Below are positions 47,866-59,438 of a DNA stretch of 64,000 nt, in pieces. Numbering within the stretch: the stretch's first letter is position 1; each line of letters starts with the position of its first letter. The stretch spans positions 361,513 to 425,512 of the forward strand of contig WSUB01000011.1 of assembly GCA_019633425.1 (NCBI GenBank), written 5' to 3'. The notes under the pieces are model-generated. The model was not told where the DNA came from. It saw nothing but the letters and a program-made list of their open reading frames with translations, and did no database searches. The DNA comes from Tulasnella sp. 424 (lineage: Eukaryota; Basidiomycota; Agaricomycetes; Cantharellales; Tulasnellaceae). A program made the position numbers and the translations under genes.

Positions 47866-49462
47866 CAAATGCAGTACATCGGATTTAATGGAAGCTAGCG
47901 TTCAGATCTATTTATTGGAGGGACTTCCCACAAAGTATACCGCAAAAGCCAAACTCGAGTGCATTGAGGTAAGCTACGTAGCAACGCGCAGCCTAGAAGG
48001 TTCATTAGCAAGCATGACGGCCGGGAAGGGGGCACCTGGATCGCTCTAAGCCTGGTTCATCAGTGAAGGAAATATACCCAGAGAACGGATGGAGTAGACA
48101 CTACGCCCACATTTGTATTGAAGACAGAGCCACTGTTGAGCCAAAGAAAGTCGGACTTTCCAAAGGACACGGACAGCAAACATCCACAAAGATCAGAAAA
48201 ACTACACTCTCCGTCAGGGCTGCAATCGAGTCTATTAAAGTGGAGATAAGCAAAATTACTAAGCTCGACAGACATTTAGAGATAAACAATTGAGACGTAA
48301 GTAGAAGATAAAGAGATAGCGACAGGTGCGTGGGGCGGATAGAGTAACGCAGTCCAGCGAACACCGAACAACCTGCCCGACTTGAGCTGACCCCACTCAG
48401 AGTTCTCGAGTAGTTCTACCACGGTCTTTTCACCCATGCGGTCCGCTTAATTTAATGCAGAGATACTCTTAGCGGTTGCTGGAACCGTTGCCGACGGGAG
48501 GTTGCCTTGGGATGGCCTTGAAGGAGGGAGCGACGATTGTTGCTTCGGAGGCCGAGCGAAACATCTTTCATAATGCGTGCTGGGACCGCGGCAAGTATCG
48601 CAGCAAGAAAAATGCTTTATGGGTATAAGATACGTACGATGAAGTAGTAATGGACCACACCCCGAACCCAATGCATTGTCCTGCGACTCTTGTCTGTTCC
48701 CCGTCGTTGACCAGGTCCATATGTCCACCAGTAAGCATCAAATCACAGCTCTCAAGTACATGGATCCTTCTTGGGAAAAGATGACTTCCTGATTGTCCAA
48801 GGGACCAGCTATTTATCTGCAAGTGATGGGATAGACCTCCACCTCAGATTCTGGTCTAGACCGTAGCGCAACCTCGCGGGATCGGCGAAAGAATATATTC
48901 ACTTGCAAAACACAAATGAATATGCTTGTTCAGACTATGATCCACGAACAATCTTTTGATCGCATGATATTGGCATTCTCGCCTCCACAATTGTCTTCTC
49001 TGGTCTGGCCTTGCATTCCCAAGGGCTCATTCTACTGCATGGCTCCACTCAGACCATCTTTAAGTAAAATATCTTTTGGAGGTGGAAGGGCGGGTCCTGC
49101 ATCCAATTCCATAGCGTACAGGACGTCGCGGCCGTCGCTGCTTTGAATGGCCGCCCCTCTCACCGAACATGACGAGACGGGGTCCAGCGGCCACGTACCG
49201 CAATCTAGAGAGTGTAAAAAAGTTAAGGGCTTCCGAAACAAAATGTCCAATTTTCACATTCAAACTACACAAGGATCGTACAAGGACCAATCTGGATGAC
49301 ATCGAGCTGCAATCGAAACGACGGAGAGAGAAACAAAAATGAAGTAGTAGGGAGGAAAGGAGTCTCGTAAAGTGTTCTGCAGCGATGAGGGCGGCGAAGA
49401 CGGTTTAGGGCGATCATTCCAGCCAGTCATTCTCCCACCACAAATCCTCGTCTGGTCCGAGT
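47866..49462. repeat. Spacer of the N5 unit, copy X2
   Basis: Second copy of the 44560-46175 spacer, upright. The preceding 47080-47390 also matches 50450-50770, so each duplicated unit reaches past the promoter of its N gene. The segment between (47400-47865) has no match in this window and no supported gene. Confidence 0.7.
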
Positions 49463-50238
49463 TTAAAGGAACGTGACACCCGCGCCAACAAGGCCGATGA
49501 GTGTGAAAACAGCCGTCAATTGGATAGGGACGATTTCCTTGACGGCACTGTTAGCTTTGAGCACCTGGTTTTGGTCTACGCCTTGGGCCCCAGCATCGAC
49601 GGATTGCGTGGTTGGAACGGCGTCGGATTGCGTAGTCTGGCTGGTGATTGGAGTGGTTGGGTCGGCGAAGGACTGCGTCGCCTGACTGTTGACCTGGCTG
49701 GTTGCGTCGTCATCACAAGGGGTTGCCTCACTGTCGATGGCTGACGTGGTAGAAGCGGGGGAATCGGAGGTGAAGACGGAGGAATCGGTGAATGCAGGGG
49801 ACGAGGTGAATGCACCAGAATCCGTGATGGGGTCCGATCCGTTAAACGAGGGCTGACTCGCTATGGGATATCCGATAACGGGGGCAGAGCAAACACACTG
49901 GCACTCAACGGAGGTGTAAGCGGGTGCCACAGAGCTCGTGACAGCGACGGAGGTGTAAACGGGGGCCGCGGTGCTTGTGAAAGCTCCGGCATCGGTAGTG
50001 GGAGTCGCGTAGCTTGAGTCTGTCACACTGAACGCGTAAGAAGTTGAGCCGTCGACACTGGTGAAGACGGGGTAGCTTGAAGTTACCACCTGTCACATAT
50101 AATACGAGTCTTGTCAGCCGATGACTTAAGCCTCGACCCTGATAGCTCGGCGCTTACCTCAGTGGTGGATTGGACCCCCTGGGCAAGGGCTGATCCAGCC
50201 AGCAATAGCGCACTAGGAATAATGCTACGAGCGAGCAT
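49463..50238 (-). CDS. Secreted GPI-type protein N5 with altered CxC motifs
   Basis: Model complement(join(49463..50089,50158..50238)), 235 aa. The signal peptide is MLARSIIPSALLLAGSALA, with the intron after TTE (GTAAGC to GTGACAG). It is the longest of the family, with an expanded Ser/Thr/Ala/Pro/Asp stem. The first motif has become CQCVCSAPV (three cysteines). The second motif, C-P-C in the other copies, now reads TPCDDD with a single cysteine. The tail ends GLVGAGVTFL. A copy with one cysteine pair changed may fold or pair differently. Function unknown. Confidence 0.78.
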
Positions 50239-50347
50239 TGGGAACAATCTTTTAGTATGAAGGTGGAAAAGAGTGATAAAGGCTCAGCCAGTATAGTGAG
50301 ATAACCAGAAATGTGTCCGACTAGAATGCACACAGTCAGGTCCCCCT

Positions 50348-50356
50348 CTCTTATAC
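50348..50356 (-). promoter_or_regulatory. TATA box of N5
   Basis: GTATAAGAG, 110-118 nt before the ATG, in the same setting as that of N4. Confidence 0.6.
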
Positions 50357-50769
50357 TCCAACGGTGTGACATCGGTGTCCCAGGCGAAGACGATTGAGGA
50401 TCAGGACGGAGAATCAAGAACTTGGCTGTAACTAGGGAGCCCCTTTGGTTGTCAGATGCAGCACATCGGATATAATTGAAGTTCGTGTCGATTTGTTTGT
50501 TAGTGAGACTTCCCCACAAAGTATGCCGCAGAAGCCAAGCTCGAGGGAATCAAGGAAAGACACACCACAAAGCGCAGCTAAGAAGACCCTCATATTAAGC
50601 GTGATGTCCGGGACAAACGGGACCTAGATTGCACTAACCATGGCTCTACGTTCCTCTTTCAAGTTCCCCTGGTTCCTTTAAGGAAATACACGCCGCTTCC
50701 GCCCCCCGCTCCCGGCAGAGAGCAAATAAAATAGACGCCGCAGCTACATCTCGTAAGGCTGGAGCTTAA

Positions 50770-51700
50770 TATGCACCTATCACGAGGACTGTTTAGGCGA
50801 CACGAGCGGCGAAATGACATCCCCGAAGCGTCGGGGAGACTGGATCCCCAACAACGCTCCGAGGCAGGGCCGTGAGAGGTTCGGAGTCAGCATCGTTATC
50901 ATTATCAACAAGCACAATTTCTGGCTTTACATGCATAAAGGATGCAGACAGATGGTACCACGACGTTGCGAAACCAGAAGGGGTACCAAGGGCTTGTCAG
51001 CAACCTGTTGTAAACGGGGTGAAAGCATAACGAGAGTTGATGTCCTAAGCATTTGCATCGCAATAAGAGCAGATATAGGTGTGGGGACGGTTCGACCCCA
51101 CCTGTCGGCAAGACTCTCAATCGGGTGACCACTCTAGGCGGGCTGACGAATCGCCATACCCCACCATGGGTCCCGCGACTCGAACGAAGAGCATCCCGAA
51201 GAGGCGGCCACCACCGACGGAAATTTGACTGGCAAAGACGTAAGCGAAAGGGGAAAGATAGGGAATACTCAAGAGTGAAGAATGTCGGGTAGAATCCATC
51301 GGGTTCGCTGCAACTCGCCTATACGCTCGCCTCTTAAACTTCGCGCTTCCTTTGAAGCAGCTCCATCGCTTCTTTGAAGACAGTGAGAATGTGAAGTAGA
51401 CTCGGAGGATGTAAAAAAAGAAGGTTGCCGATATAAGGCAGCGAACCACTGCCGCACTGCGACACGTGTGAATGTTCTGAGATCGGTCCGCCAAAGGAAC
51501 GACATCGGCAGAACTGTCTCAGCTAAACGCATCCGACGCCAAATTACATGTGAAATTGTATCGAATGCTCAAGAGAATCGTTTGTCAGCCTCGACTTGAG
51601 GTAACGAGGGGAGCGGATACAGAGAGCGGTGGCGTGGAAAAACGCAGACATCCTCTCCGTCGTCACCCTCAGCGAAGCAGGGTCGCCAGGGTCGCCAGCT
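50770..51700. other. Gene-poor stretch
   Basis: No gene is supported. A GGTTCGACCCC word near 51089 looks like a tRNA B box, but the arms around it do not pair. Confidence 0.4.
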
Positions 51701-53300
51701 CTGTTAACGTTCCTGGCGGAAGGTGTATGTAGCTCCAAACGGAGTTTCTAATTCGACGGGAAACGCGCACCTCCCAGAAGCAGCATGAACGCTCCCCTCG
51801 CGAAGTCTTAGTAGGCGAAGACCGGGTCGTACAACGCGCCAGCGAAGTGAACAACCCACGTCGCTACTCATGCTATACGTGATGGAAGGATAGCCAATGG
51901 AGTAGACTCGACGATCATTTTATTCCAAGCGACCCGAAAGGTACAGGAGGCAAAGTGCAATGAAATCGGGCTCCTGGGATAATCGGGCAGAAAATGACAT
52001 CCACGAAGGATGGGGAAGGAAAAATTGGGCTCCACAGGACGCCTTAATGCGGAACCTTTGTTCGGTTGGGAGCAAAAGGATTGCTAGCCACAATACGAAA
52101 AGATCCTGAACTCTCAGACACGTAAACGCCAGACGCACGATACGACGACGGAGCGGTGGGGCAATGAGCGTACGAGGTAGAATACATATATAACAGATTT
52201 GGGTCAGAAATTGGCTTAGAGTCGGCGGAACTTTCAAAGATACTTAGCTTTCGGACATTCGTCGTCGCTGGTAGAGCAGTCGTGAGGTATGAGGATCTAG
52301 GTTAGATCCCGCCTACCGGTCAAGGACTCAGCACTTCAACGTAAGGTGAAAAGGACTCAATGAAGACATACCCAAGCATTGGTCACTCATGAGGAGACCA
52401 TGACTTGAGCTCGGCTGAGATATCACTCAAGTGAGTGTCACAGCTTTGGCTAAAACGCCCGATACCGCTCGCTTACCAGATGTACTGCTAACCTCGCTTC
52501 GCAAGCCCGGGCAAGACGCCCCGAAGAGCATCTCGCAGAGCAACCTTACCCAGCCCATCTTTCGAATGGCCGGAGCACAGACGAAAGGAATAAGTAGGGA
52601 GAAGACTCCAGGGCTACAGCAATAGACCCACGACCTGTAGAACGGCAAGGAAGATATGCATGATTAAAAAGACACCTAGTAGAGAAATCGAATTGCCTTA
52701 CCAAACCGTGTAATACACACGTTTTGAGGAGGGTGTGGTGTCGAACGAGTGCGAAAGGGGAGAGACACTAAAGGGGGGCGGCTGTGGTGGTGGAGAAGGG
52801 AGGAAAAGCAACGAGTCGGGCCACGGTATGCGAGTCGGCGACTGGGGGAGAAGTGAGGCGTTTCAGGCTCAGGTGAAAGGAAACGTCACGCGACGGGACG
52901 GAATCAAAATGACGACGCCATCAGGATCGATGGACTGATTTTCCTTGCCATTGCTCCAGCCAGCGGTGGGCTGCTTAATTTTCATCAGTGATAGATACAG
53001 AACGCGTAGGCAACCACGAGCTATCTTCTTTCTCTGCGGGAAAGACGGTCTTCTGTGAGTACATGATTCCGTGACTCGGGCCTTTTGCCGGTTCCGGTTT
53101 ACAGTGGATTGAATTCTGGTCCAACAACAACCTCGTAGTACGCCCAGATCCCATGAATGATTCCTCGGGTCCGATCTCCAAAGGGGTAGTCACTCTCGCT
53201 GTTTTGTCTGCTGACGTCAAGAGGAGCGCGTCAGAGAGTGACGTAGCCAGTCTCAACATGGACGTGGAACGGAAGGAACGGAAGGAAGGAGAGGGAACGG
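51700..53300. repeat. Degenerate repeat unit U1
   Basis: First of three upright copies of a diverged unit. Shared blocks include 'caacccacgtcg' (51850), 'gatgcatccacgaaggatg'-like text (51997), 'gcttaccaga' (52470) and 'gttttgtctgctga' (53198), in the same order as in U2 and U3. No open frame is kept across the copies. Confidence 0.65.
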
Positions 53301-53479
53301 AAGGGAAGGAAATGGGAACACTATACTACTGATCTTACTTACTTGGCGACGCGTGGAAATTATAGGGCTCTAAATGATGGGTGACGACGGAGATACATCG
53401 ATGGAATGATCGTGGTCGTGGTTGCTTGTATCGATTGAACGCTGCTCTTACCGTGACTGCGACGCGCCCACCAACGATG

Positions 53480-54925
53480 ACGCGCAATCGGACCCAGCAC
53501 TCCAATGCTCTAGCTCTCACAATGGACTGGAGCTCTAATTCAACGGCAAAAGCACAATGACTAGAGCGAGTAAGGAAATATCCCTCATGACGTCCTAGTT
53601 CGCTCCGAAACCATGCGCCGGAGAACTAGTAAATAACCCACGTCGATACTTGTGCAATACCCGATGGAAGGGGAATCCAGTGGAGTAGACTCGAGACACG
53701 TCTTATTATGAGAGACTTGAAAGTGCAAGACAGCAAAGCTTAGATTTTAGCCTACTAGCGTAATCAGACAGAACATGACATCCACGAAGGATGAGGAGGG
53801 AAAAATTGGGCTCCACAGGACGCTCTAGGGCAGAACCGTTATAATGTTGGGAGCAAAAGGATTGCTAGCCACCATCCGGAAAGATCTCGGACCCTTAGAC
53901 ACGTAAACGCCACATCCACGATACGACGACGGAGCGGTAGAGCAATGAGCATACGAGGATGAATATATGTAACAAACTTTGGTCAGGATCAGGCTTTAGA
54001 GTCGACAAGAACTTCGAATATACTTAGCTTTTAGACCCTCGTCCTCGCTGGGGGGAAGTGGTCGTGGGTGTGGGGCTGGTTCGATCCCGCCTGCCGGACA
54101 AGGCTTCAGCACTCTGACGTACGGTGGAAAGGACTCGATACAGACGTACCCAAGCATTGGTCACGCATCAGGAGACCATGACTTGAACTCGGCTTCGATA
54201 TCACCCAAGTCAGCGCCATGACCCTAGCTAGAGCACCGACACCGTTCGCTTACCAGACTGACTGCTAACCCCGCTCCGAAAACCCGCGCAAGATGTCCCG
54301 AGGACCATCTCACAGAGCAAACTACTCGATTCCATCTTTCGAATGGCCGAGGCACGGACGAAAGGAATAAGACGGGAGACGACTCCAGGGTTACAGCGAT
54401 AGGCCCACGACCTATAAGGACGAGAAGGAAGATTCAGATCACTGAGAAGGAAACTACTGGAGAGGGCAAATCGCCTTACCGAACAAATGGAATATAGACG
54501 TATAAGAATAGAGTGGTGTTGAACGAGTGCGAAAGGGAAAAGTCACTGATGGCTGGCTGCGGTGGGGAGGGGAGGAAAAGCAACAAAGCCTGCGGATGCA
54601 GCTGTTATTTTCTGTAAACAGAGGCCGTCTTCATTGAAAGCCTGACCCCGTGACCTTTCGGGGTCACAGCTCAAAAGGGATTAAATTAACCAACGACAGC
54701 CAGATCCTATGAAAGATCCCAAGATATCTAAAGTTATTCACTTCTTCGATGTTTTGTCTGCTGAAGTCAAGGGGCCGCGCGCGTCAGCGGGTGAGTAGGT
54801 CGCAGAAGGGAAGGACATATCACTGGAGGAGTCCACCGCGATGCGGAGACATTATAGGACTCCAAAGGATGTACGGCGACGGAGATACATCAACGGGGCG
54901 ATCTTGAACGCCACTTTTACGTGCC
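53480..54925. repeat. Degenerate repeat unit U2
   Basis: Second copy: 'aacccacgtcg' at 53635, 'gacatccacgaaggatga' at 53777, 'gcttaccagactgactgcta' at 54249, 'gttttgtctgctga' at 54751. It is closer to U3 than to U1 in the central part (54040-54560). Confidence 0.65.
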
Positions 54926-56180
54926 TCATGAACCCGCTGTGATACCCCAGTACTCGAAGTTCACAGCTCTCGCGAAGATTCGAGCTCATACTCGACGGGA
55001 AAAATGCAGTGGGTTAGGAAACTTCTCCCATGACGTCCTAATTCGCTCTGACCCGCCCGAACCATGCGCCAGCGAAAGGAACAACCCACGTCGGTACTCA
55101 TGCAATACTCGATGGAAGGGATGACAAATGAGCTAGATGGCTGGCCACGATGCGGAACGGTTTGAACTCTCCGACGCGTAACAGCCAGACGCACGATAAG
55201 ACGATAGTGCGATACAGCAATGAGCGTATTATGAGGAAAATATATAACGGACTTCGATCAGAAATCAGACTTAGAGTCGGGAAAATCCCAAAGGTACTCA
55301 GCTTTTAGACCCTCGTCCTCGCTGGGGGGGGGAGTGGTCGTGGGTGTGGGGCTGGTTAGATCCCGCCTGCCGGACAAGGCTTCAGCACTCTGACGTACGG
55401 TGAAAAGAACTCGATAGAGACATACCCAACCATTGGTCACGCATCAGGAGACCATGGCTTGAACTCGGCTTCGATATCACCCAAGTGAGCGCTATGACCC
55501 TCGCTAGAGCACCGACACCGCTTGCTTACCAGACTGACTGCTAACCCCGCTCCGAAAACCCGCGCAAGATGTTCCGAGGAACATCTCACAGAGCAAACGA
55601 CCGACCCACCTTTCGAACGGCCAGGGCACGGACGAAAGGAATAAGTCGGGCGACGACTCCAGGGTTACAGCGATAAGCCCACGACCTATAAGCACGAGAA
55701 GAAAGATTCAGGTCACTGGGAAGGAAACTACGGGAGAAGGAAAATCGCCTTACAAGAACAAATGAAATGTAGACGTGTAAGAAGAGAGTGGTGTTGAACG
55801 AGTGCGAAAGGGAAGAGTCACTGATGGCTGGCTGCGGTGGGGAGGGGAGGGAAGGGGAGGAAAAGCAACAAAGCCGGACGATGGTATAAAAGTCTACGAC
55901 TGAATGAGGGTGAAGTCTTGAGCCGAAAGAATAAGTCATGCGACGTAACGGAATCAAAATCCTATGCTACGCTTTCCCGACCGGAGTAATTCCCCTCGCG
56001 ACTGTTCTAGCCAATCGTAACCCCCTAATTTCTCATCAATGTTAGATGCGGAGCTGTTGTTTTCTGTAAACAGAGGCCGTCTTCATTGAAAACCTGACCC
56101 CGTGACCACCCGGGGGCCACAGTTCAAAGCGGATTAAATTTGAATTGTTGCTCCAACGGCACCTACGCCCCCTAAATCAG
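54926..56180. repeat. Degenerate repeat unit U3
   Basis: Third, shortest copy. It lacks the 'atccacgaaggatg' block but keeps the centre (55315-55860). On the minus strand it holds a TTTTATACC box near 55882, a pyrimidine tract and possible splice sites (GTAAGG near 55750, TTATAG near 55688), so it may be transcribed leftward. I see no convincing protein. Confidence 0.6.
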
Positions 56181-56806
56181 CGCCTTGATATTCCTCCTCT
56201 CGCCGTCGAAGGGCGCGTGTCGGAGAGTCGCATGTGCAGCCCGTTTTAACACAAACAAAGTGATCGTGGGTGCCAGCGTCGATCGAGCTTCCGCCACTCT
56301 TTCCACGACTCGTAGCACAACACGCCGTAGTCGACCATTACAGTCTCCGCGTAGTCAAAGCCAATATCCCAACACTCAAAGGTCACAGCTCTCTTGCATA
56401 GTCAAACCTCGTTTCCGCTCTTCACCTCCCGCATATTGGATACTGCATGGAATGAATACGCAGGGGTCCGACGCGCCACGCCAACCAAGTTCGCAGCGCA
56501 TTCAAATCGACGCCGAAGATCGAGGGATTGTGGTAAATTAAGATGATGATATGGTATTCCGACGAAGGAGGGGCCTGAGTTCTGGGCCCGAAAGTGGGCA
56601 ACGGGGACCAAGGGTTTAAACTGAGCCTTCAACACTTTGCTCCCGCTCGATTGTATCGCTACAAGCATCCGCGCCACAGTCACCCTCATATCCCATTTTC
56701 AATTGAAGAAGACTCTTACTCGAAACTCTCGTTCTTACTCCCTTTTCTCTCCCTACACTATCCGTCGGCCCCATCATTCTCCGTTCGCCACCACGACTTC
56801 GTCAGC
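56181..56806. other. Leader and promoter region of the FHA-kinase gene
   Basis: The frame of the FHA-kinase start is open back to 56594, but shows no family match before 56807. Other short frames here have no support. Confidence 0.4.
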
Positions 56807-59166
56807 ATGCGCAGACAGAGGCTAACTCGTAAAAACGAAAGAGATCCCAACGCAAATGCCTTTTTTAAACCTCAAGACAGCACTGTGAGGGAGCTTAGAC
56901 CACAGGTAGACCGAAAGTCTCCTGATCGCAAGAGGAATGAGTAAGTCGCTCGTTCTTTGATCGAGCTTAAATCGCGTCCGAGGAGCTCGTCCACAAGTCC
57001 GAACGACTCTACGCCTGGGCAAGAATCCTCGACTAGACCTGACGCCAAGAAGCCAAGGCTGTCGTCGACAGCTAAAACCGAAGAACAGTGCAGCCAAGTC
57101 CGCGAGGCCCAGGCACACAACCAGCATGTCGCCACCGCTGGCTACATAACCGACAAGAGCAACCCCCTTCCTCAAAGGTTCGTCCCAGTTCTTGCAAATA
57201 TGCGGGCTCCATCCTTTACCTGACGGCGCAACGCCTAGGTCGCTCAAGCCACCCGATCCGAAATCCTTAGAAGATCCCCCAACTTCACAGCTCCGTAGCG
57301 AAATAGGCATCGCTCACTCATCGCCTCATACTTGTGCTGTCACCAATCCCTCCGAGGCCACCGAAAGAAATATTGTGGCACCAACTTGCGCTCCTCCAGA
57401 TCTGAAATTTGTCGAGTTTGGCAGACTCCAATGTGTCAAGGACCGTACGATTTCAATCGCTCTCCGGATGCACCCTTACGGATCAGGGGGGAACAACCTT
57501 AAGGTCGGACGCGACGCGTCGTGCGACATCTCTGTGTCAGGCCCTGCTGTCGGTGAGTCTTCGTAGCTCGTCATCTCCGCTGGGAACATCGACGCTAACC
57601 GAGAAATGTATTTAGCTAAGCAGCACTGCATGCTTCGCTTGGAGCTACGACAGGTCGAAAACGTTCCCCTTCGCCGACGCCTGTGGGTGAAACGGATCGA
57701 TCCAGAAAGGTCTTCACTTCGTACGTTGGTAAGCAGACGGTCTAATTTATGCTTCTACGATACCCCCTACCTTAGTCTCTTACGAAACGTGATTGCGGGT
57801 TTATGCTATAGGTTATAAAAGATGGTGTTTGTCACCAACTTCGGGATTCGGCAGTCCTGTCGAATGGAGATCGCGTTCAGTTCGGAGACGGTCACTGGTT
57901 CGAGTATCAGGGACCTAAGGTGGGAGGCACTTCCCGCATGTAGAATACCCTCGACTAAGTATACCGTGGTTTAACTAGTTCCGAGACTTGTACGAGCCCC
58001 AAGCCAAAGTCTCTGGTGATCACCAGACCAACTCGACCGTCGTTCGCGTTAAACGGCTTGGCGACCAGCTCTCATTCGTAGAGAAGGCAATCCCTGGGGA
58101 CCTGGTCAAGATGGCGAAGATGGCGAAAACAGAACTCAGTGCCTTCAAGACTTTGGGATATCATCAGAACATCGTCCGCTTCATTGAGGAATTTTATGAC
58201 GAGCATGAATCCATTCATCGTAAGATCATGATACTCCGGTTTTTTGAGATTTCCTGTTGTCATTTGTGCTGATCGTCCGCTCGCGATGTAGATATTATTC
58301 TTGAAGCCGCACAGATGGACCTGTACGCCTATGTGTCGCAAATGAGGTCCCATGAGCAGGCTGTTCTCGCGAACCAGGCCCCGGGAATGATCGCCCAGAC
58401 TTCGAAGGCAATCGCGGTACGTGAATTATTTTCTCCTGCTTTCGGGACTCGTTATGCTTAAGATGACTCTTATGGTCTTATTAGCATATCCATGGCTATA
58501 ACATGGCTCATCGCGATATAAAGCCTCAGAATCTCCTCGTTTCTGTCGTCGGCCCTGGCGAGGTCAGCCTGCGCGTGTGTGACTTCGGTCTCGCTCGCCT
58601 GAATACCCAACCCGTTCCTAACGAAGAGGTAAATCTACAACGCTGGTTGGTCTCTCTTCTACGTCCTTAACACATGAACATCTGCTTCTCCCAGTGGCGC
58701 GTAGGGACCAAACATTGGATGGCGCCGGGATCCTTCATGTCGTATCCGGAGGATGACAGGCTTGTTGACTGTTATGGGATAGGTCGAGTCCTGTACTTCG
58801 TGTAAGTTCAAGGGACCTTCTCATTTACTTGCTTCTCTAACTTGTCGGGTTCCTTCGTCTAGCCTCACATCCTCGCGTTGGCCCCCGGAGAGCCGGAAAG
58901 CACACGCCACGTGCGGATGCGATGAGATGTGTCCAGGTGTTTGTGTGAGACGAACCCGGGCCTTTAGTGTTGTTACGAAGGCTGGAGCTGGAGAAAAGTG
59001 TAAGGATGATCGTCTCTTGTCTTGCTTCTGCCGCTGACATTCTCCTTCAGGCCTCGACTTCCTCAAGAACCTCCTAGTTGAACTTCCTGAAGAGTGCATG
59101 GCTATATCGGAGATCCTTGAGCATCCCTACATCGTCAACGATCTTTCGACGCTGCCTGAGGAGTAG
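56807..59166 (+). CDS. FHA-domain protein kinase, CHK2/RAD53-like layout
   Basis: Model join(56807..56940,56983..57177,57239..57552,57616..57728,57812..57919,57979..58219,58292..58416,58485..58628,58695..58801,58863..58999,59051..59166), 577 aa, all phases consistent. A disordered start is followed by an FHA domain at about 175-285 (LKVGRDASCDISVSG, then KQHCMLRL, then LSNGDRVQFGDG), which reads phosphothreonine. The kinase domain follows (about 300-565): Lys324 in FVEKAI, HRDIKPQN (Asp421), DFG at 443-445. No GxGxxG loop is visible, and APE is changed to APG (Gly470). The FHA-then-kinase order is that of CHK2/RAD53/Cds1 DNA-damage kinases, but the divergence makes a lineage-specific kinase or partial pseudokinase possible. 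The first intron is only 42 nt. Confidence 0.8.
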
Positions 59167-59438
59167 AAACACCACTTTTGGTCTCGATCAATACGATAAG
59201 TAGTCTTGGTAGTCGTTGTTAAATCTGTTCCCCAAAATCAGTGTGCTCGGCTTTCTTTTGCGCATCGACATTGCATTATTTGTAAGGCCGATTATCCACA
59301 GCTTTGTAGAGGGTTGGCATGAAGTGCCCGTGTACTCGATTCCTTGGTGAAAACTGAGCGTGAAGTTGAAACTCATTACCATCACCGAAGAATCGGGCCA
59401 CGAAAGTAGTCAATTTCTTTATATTACACGTCTATGAA
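59167..59438. other. Convergent 3' spacer
   Basis: This is the shared 3' region between the FHA-kinase and the F-box gene. No gene is seen. Confidence 0.4.

Noticed and set aside
51080..51105. GGTTCGACCCC word as tRNA B box
   Set aside because: No A box at the right distance and no cloverleaf.
56594..56806. N-terminal extension of the FHA-kinase
   Set aside because: Open by chance; no family similarity, and the region reads as leader.
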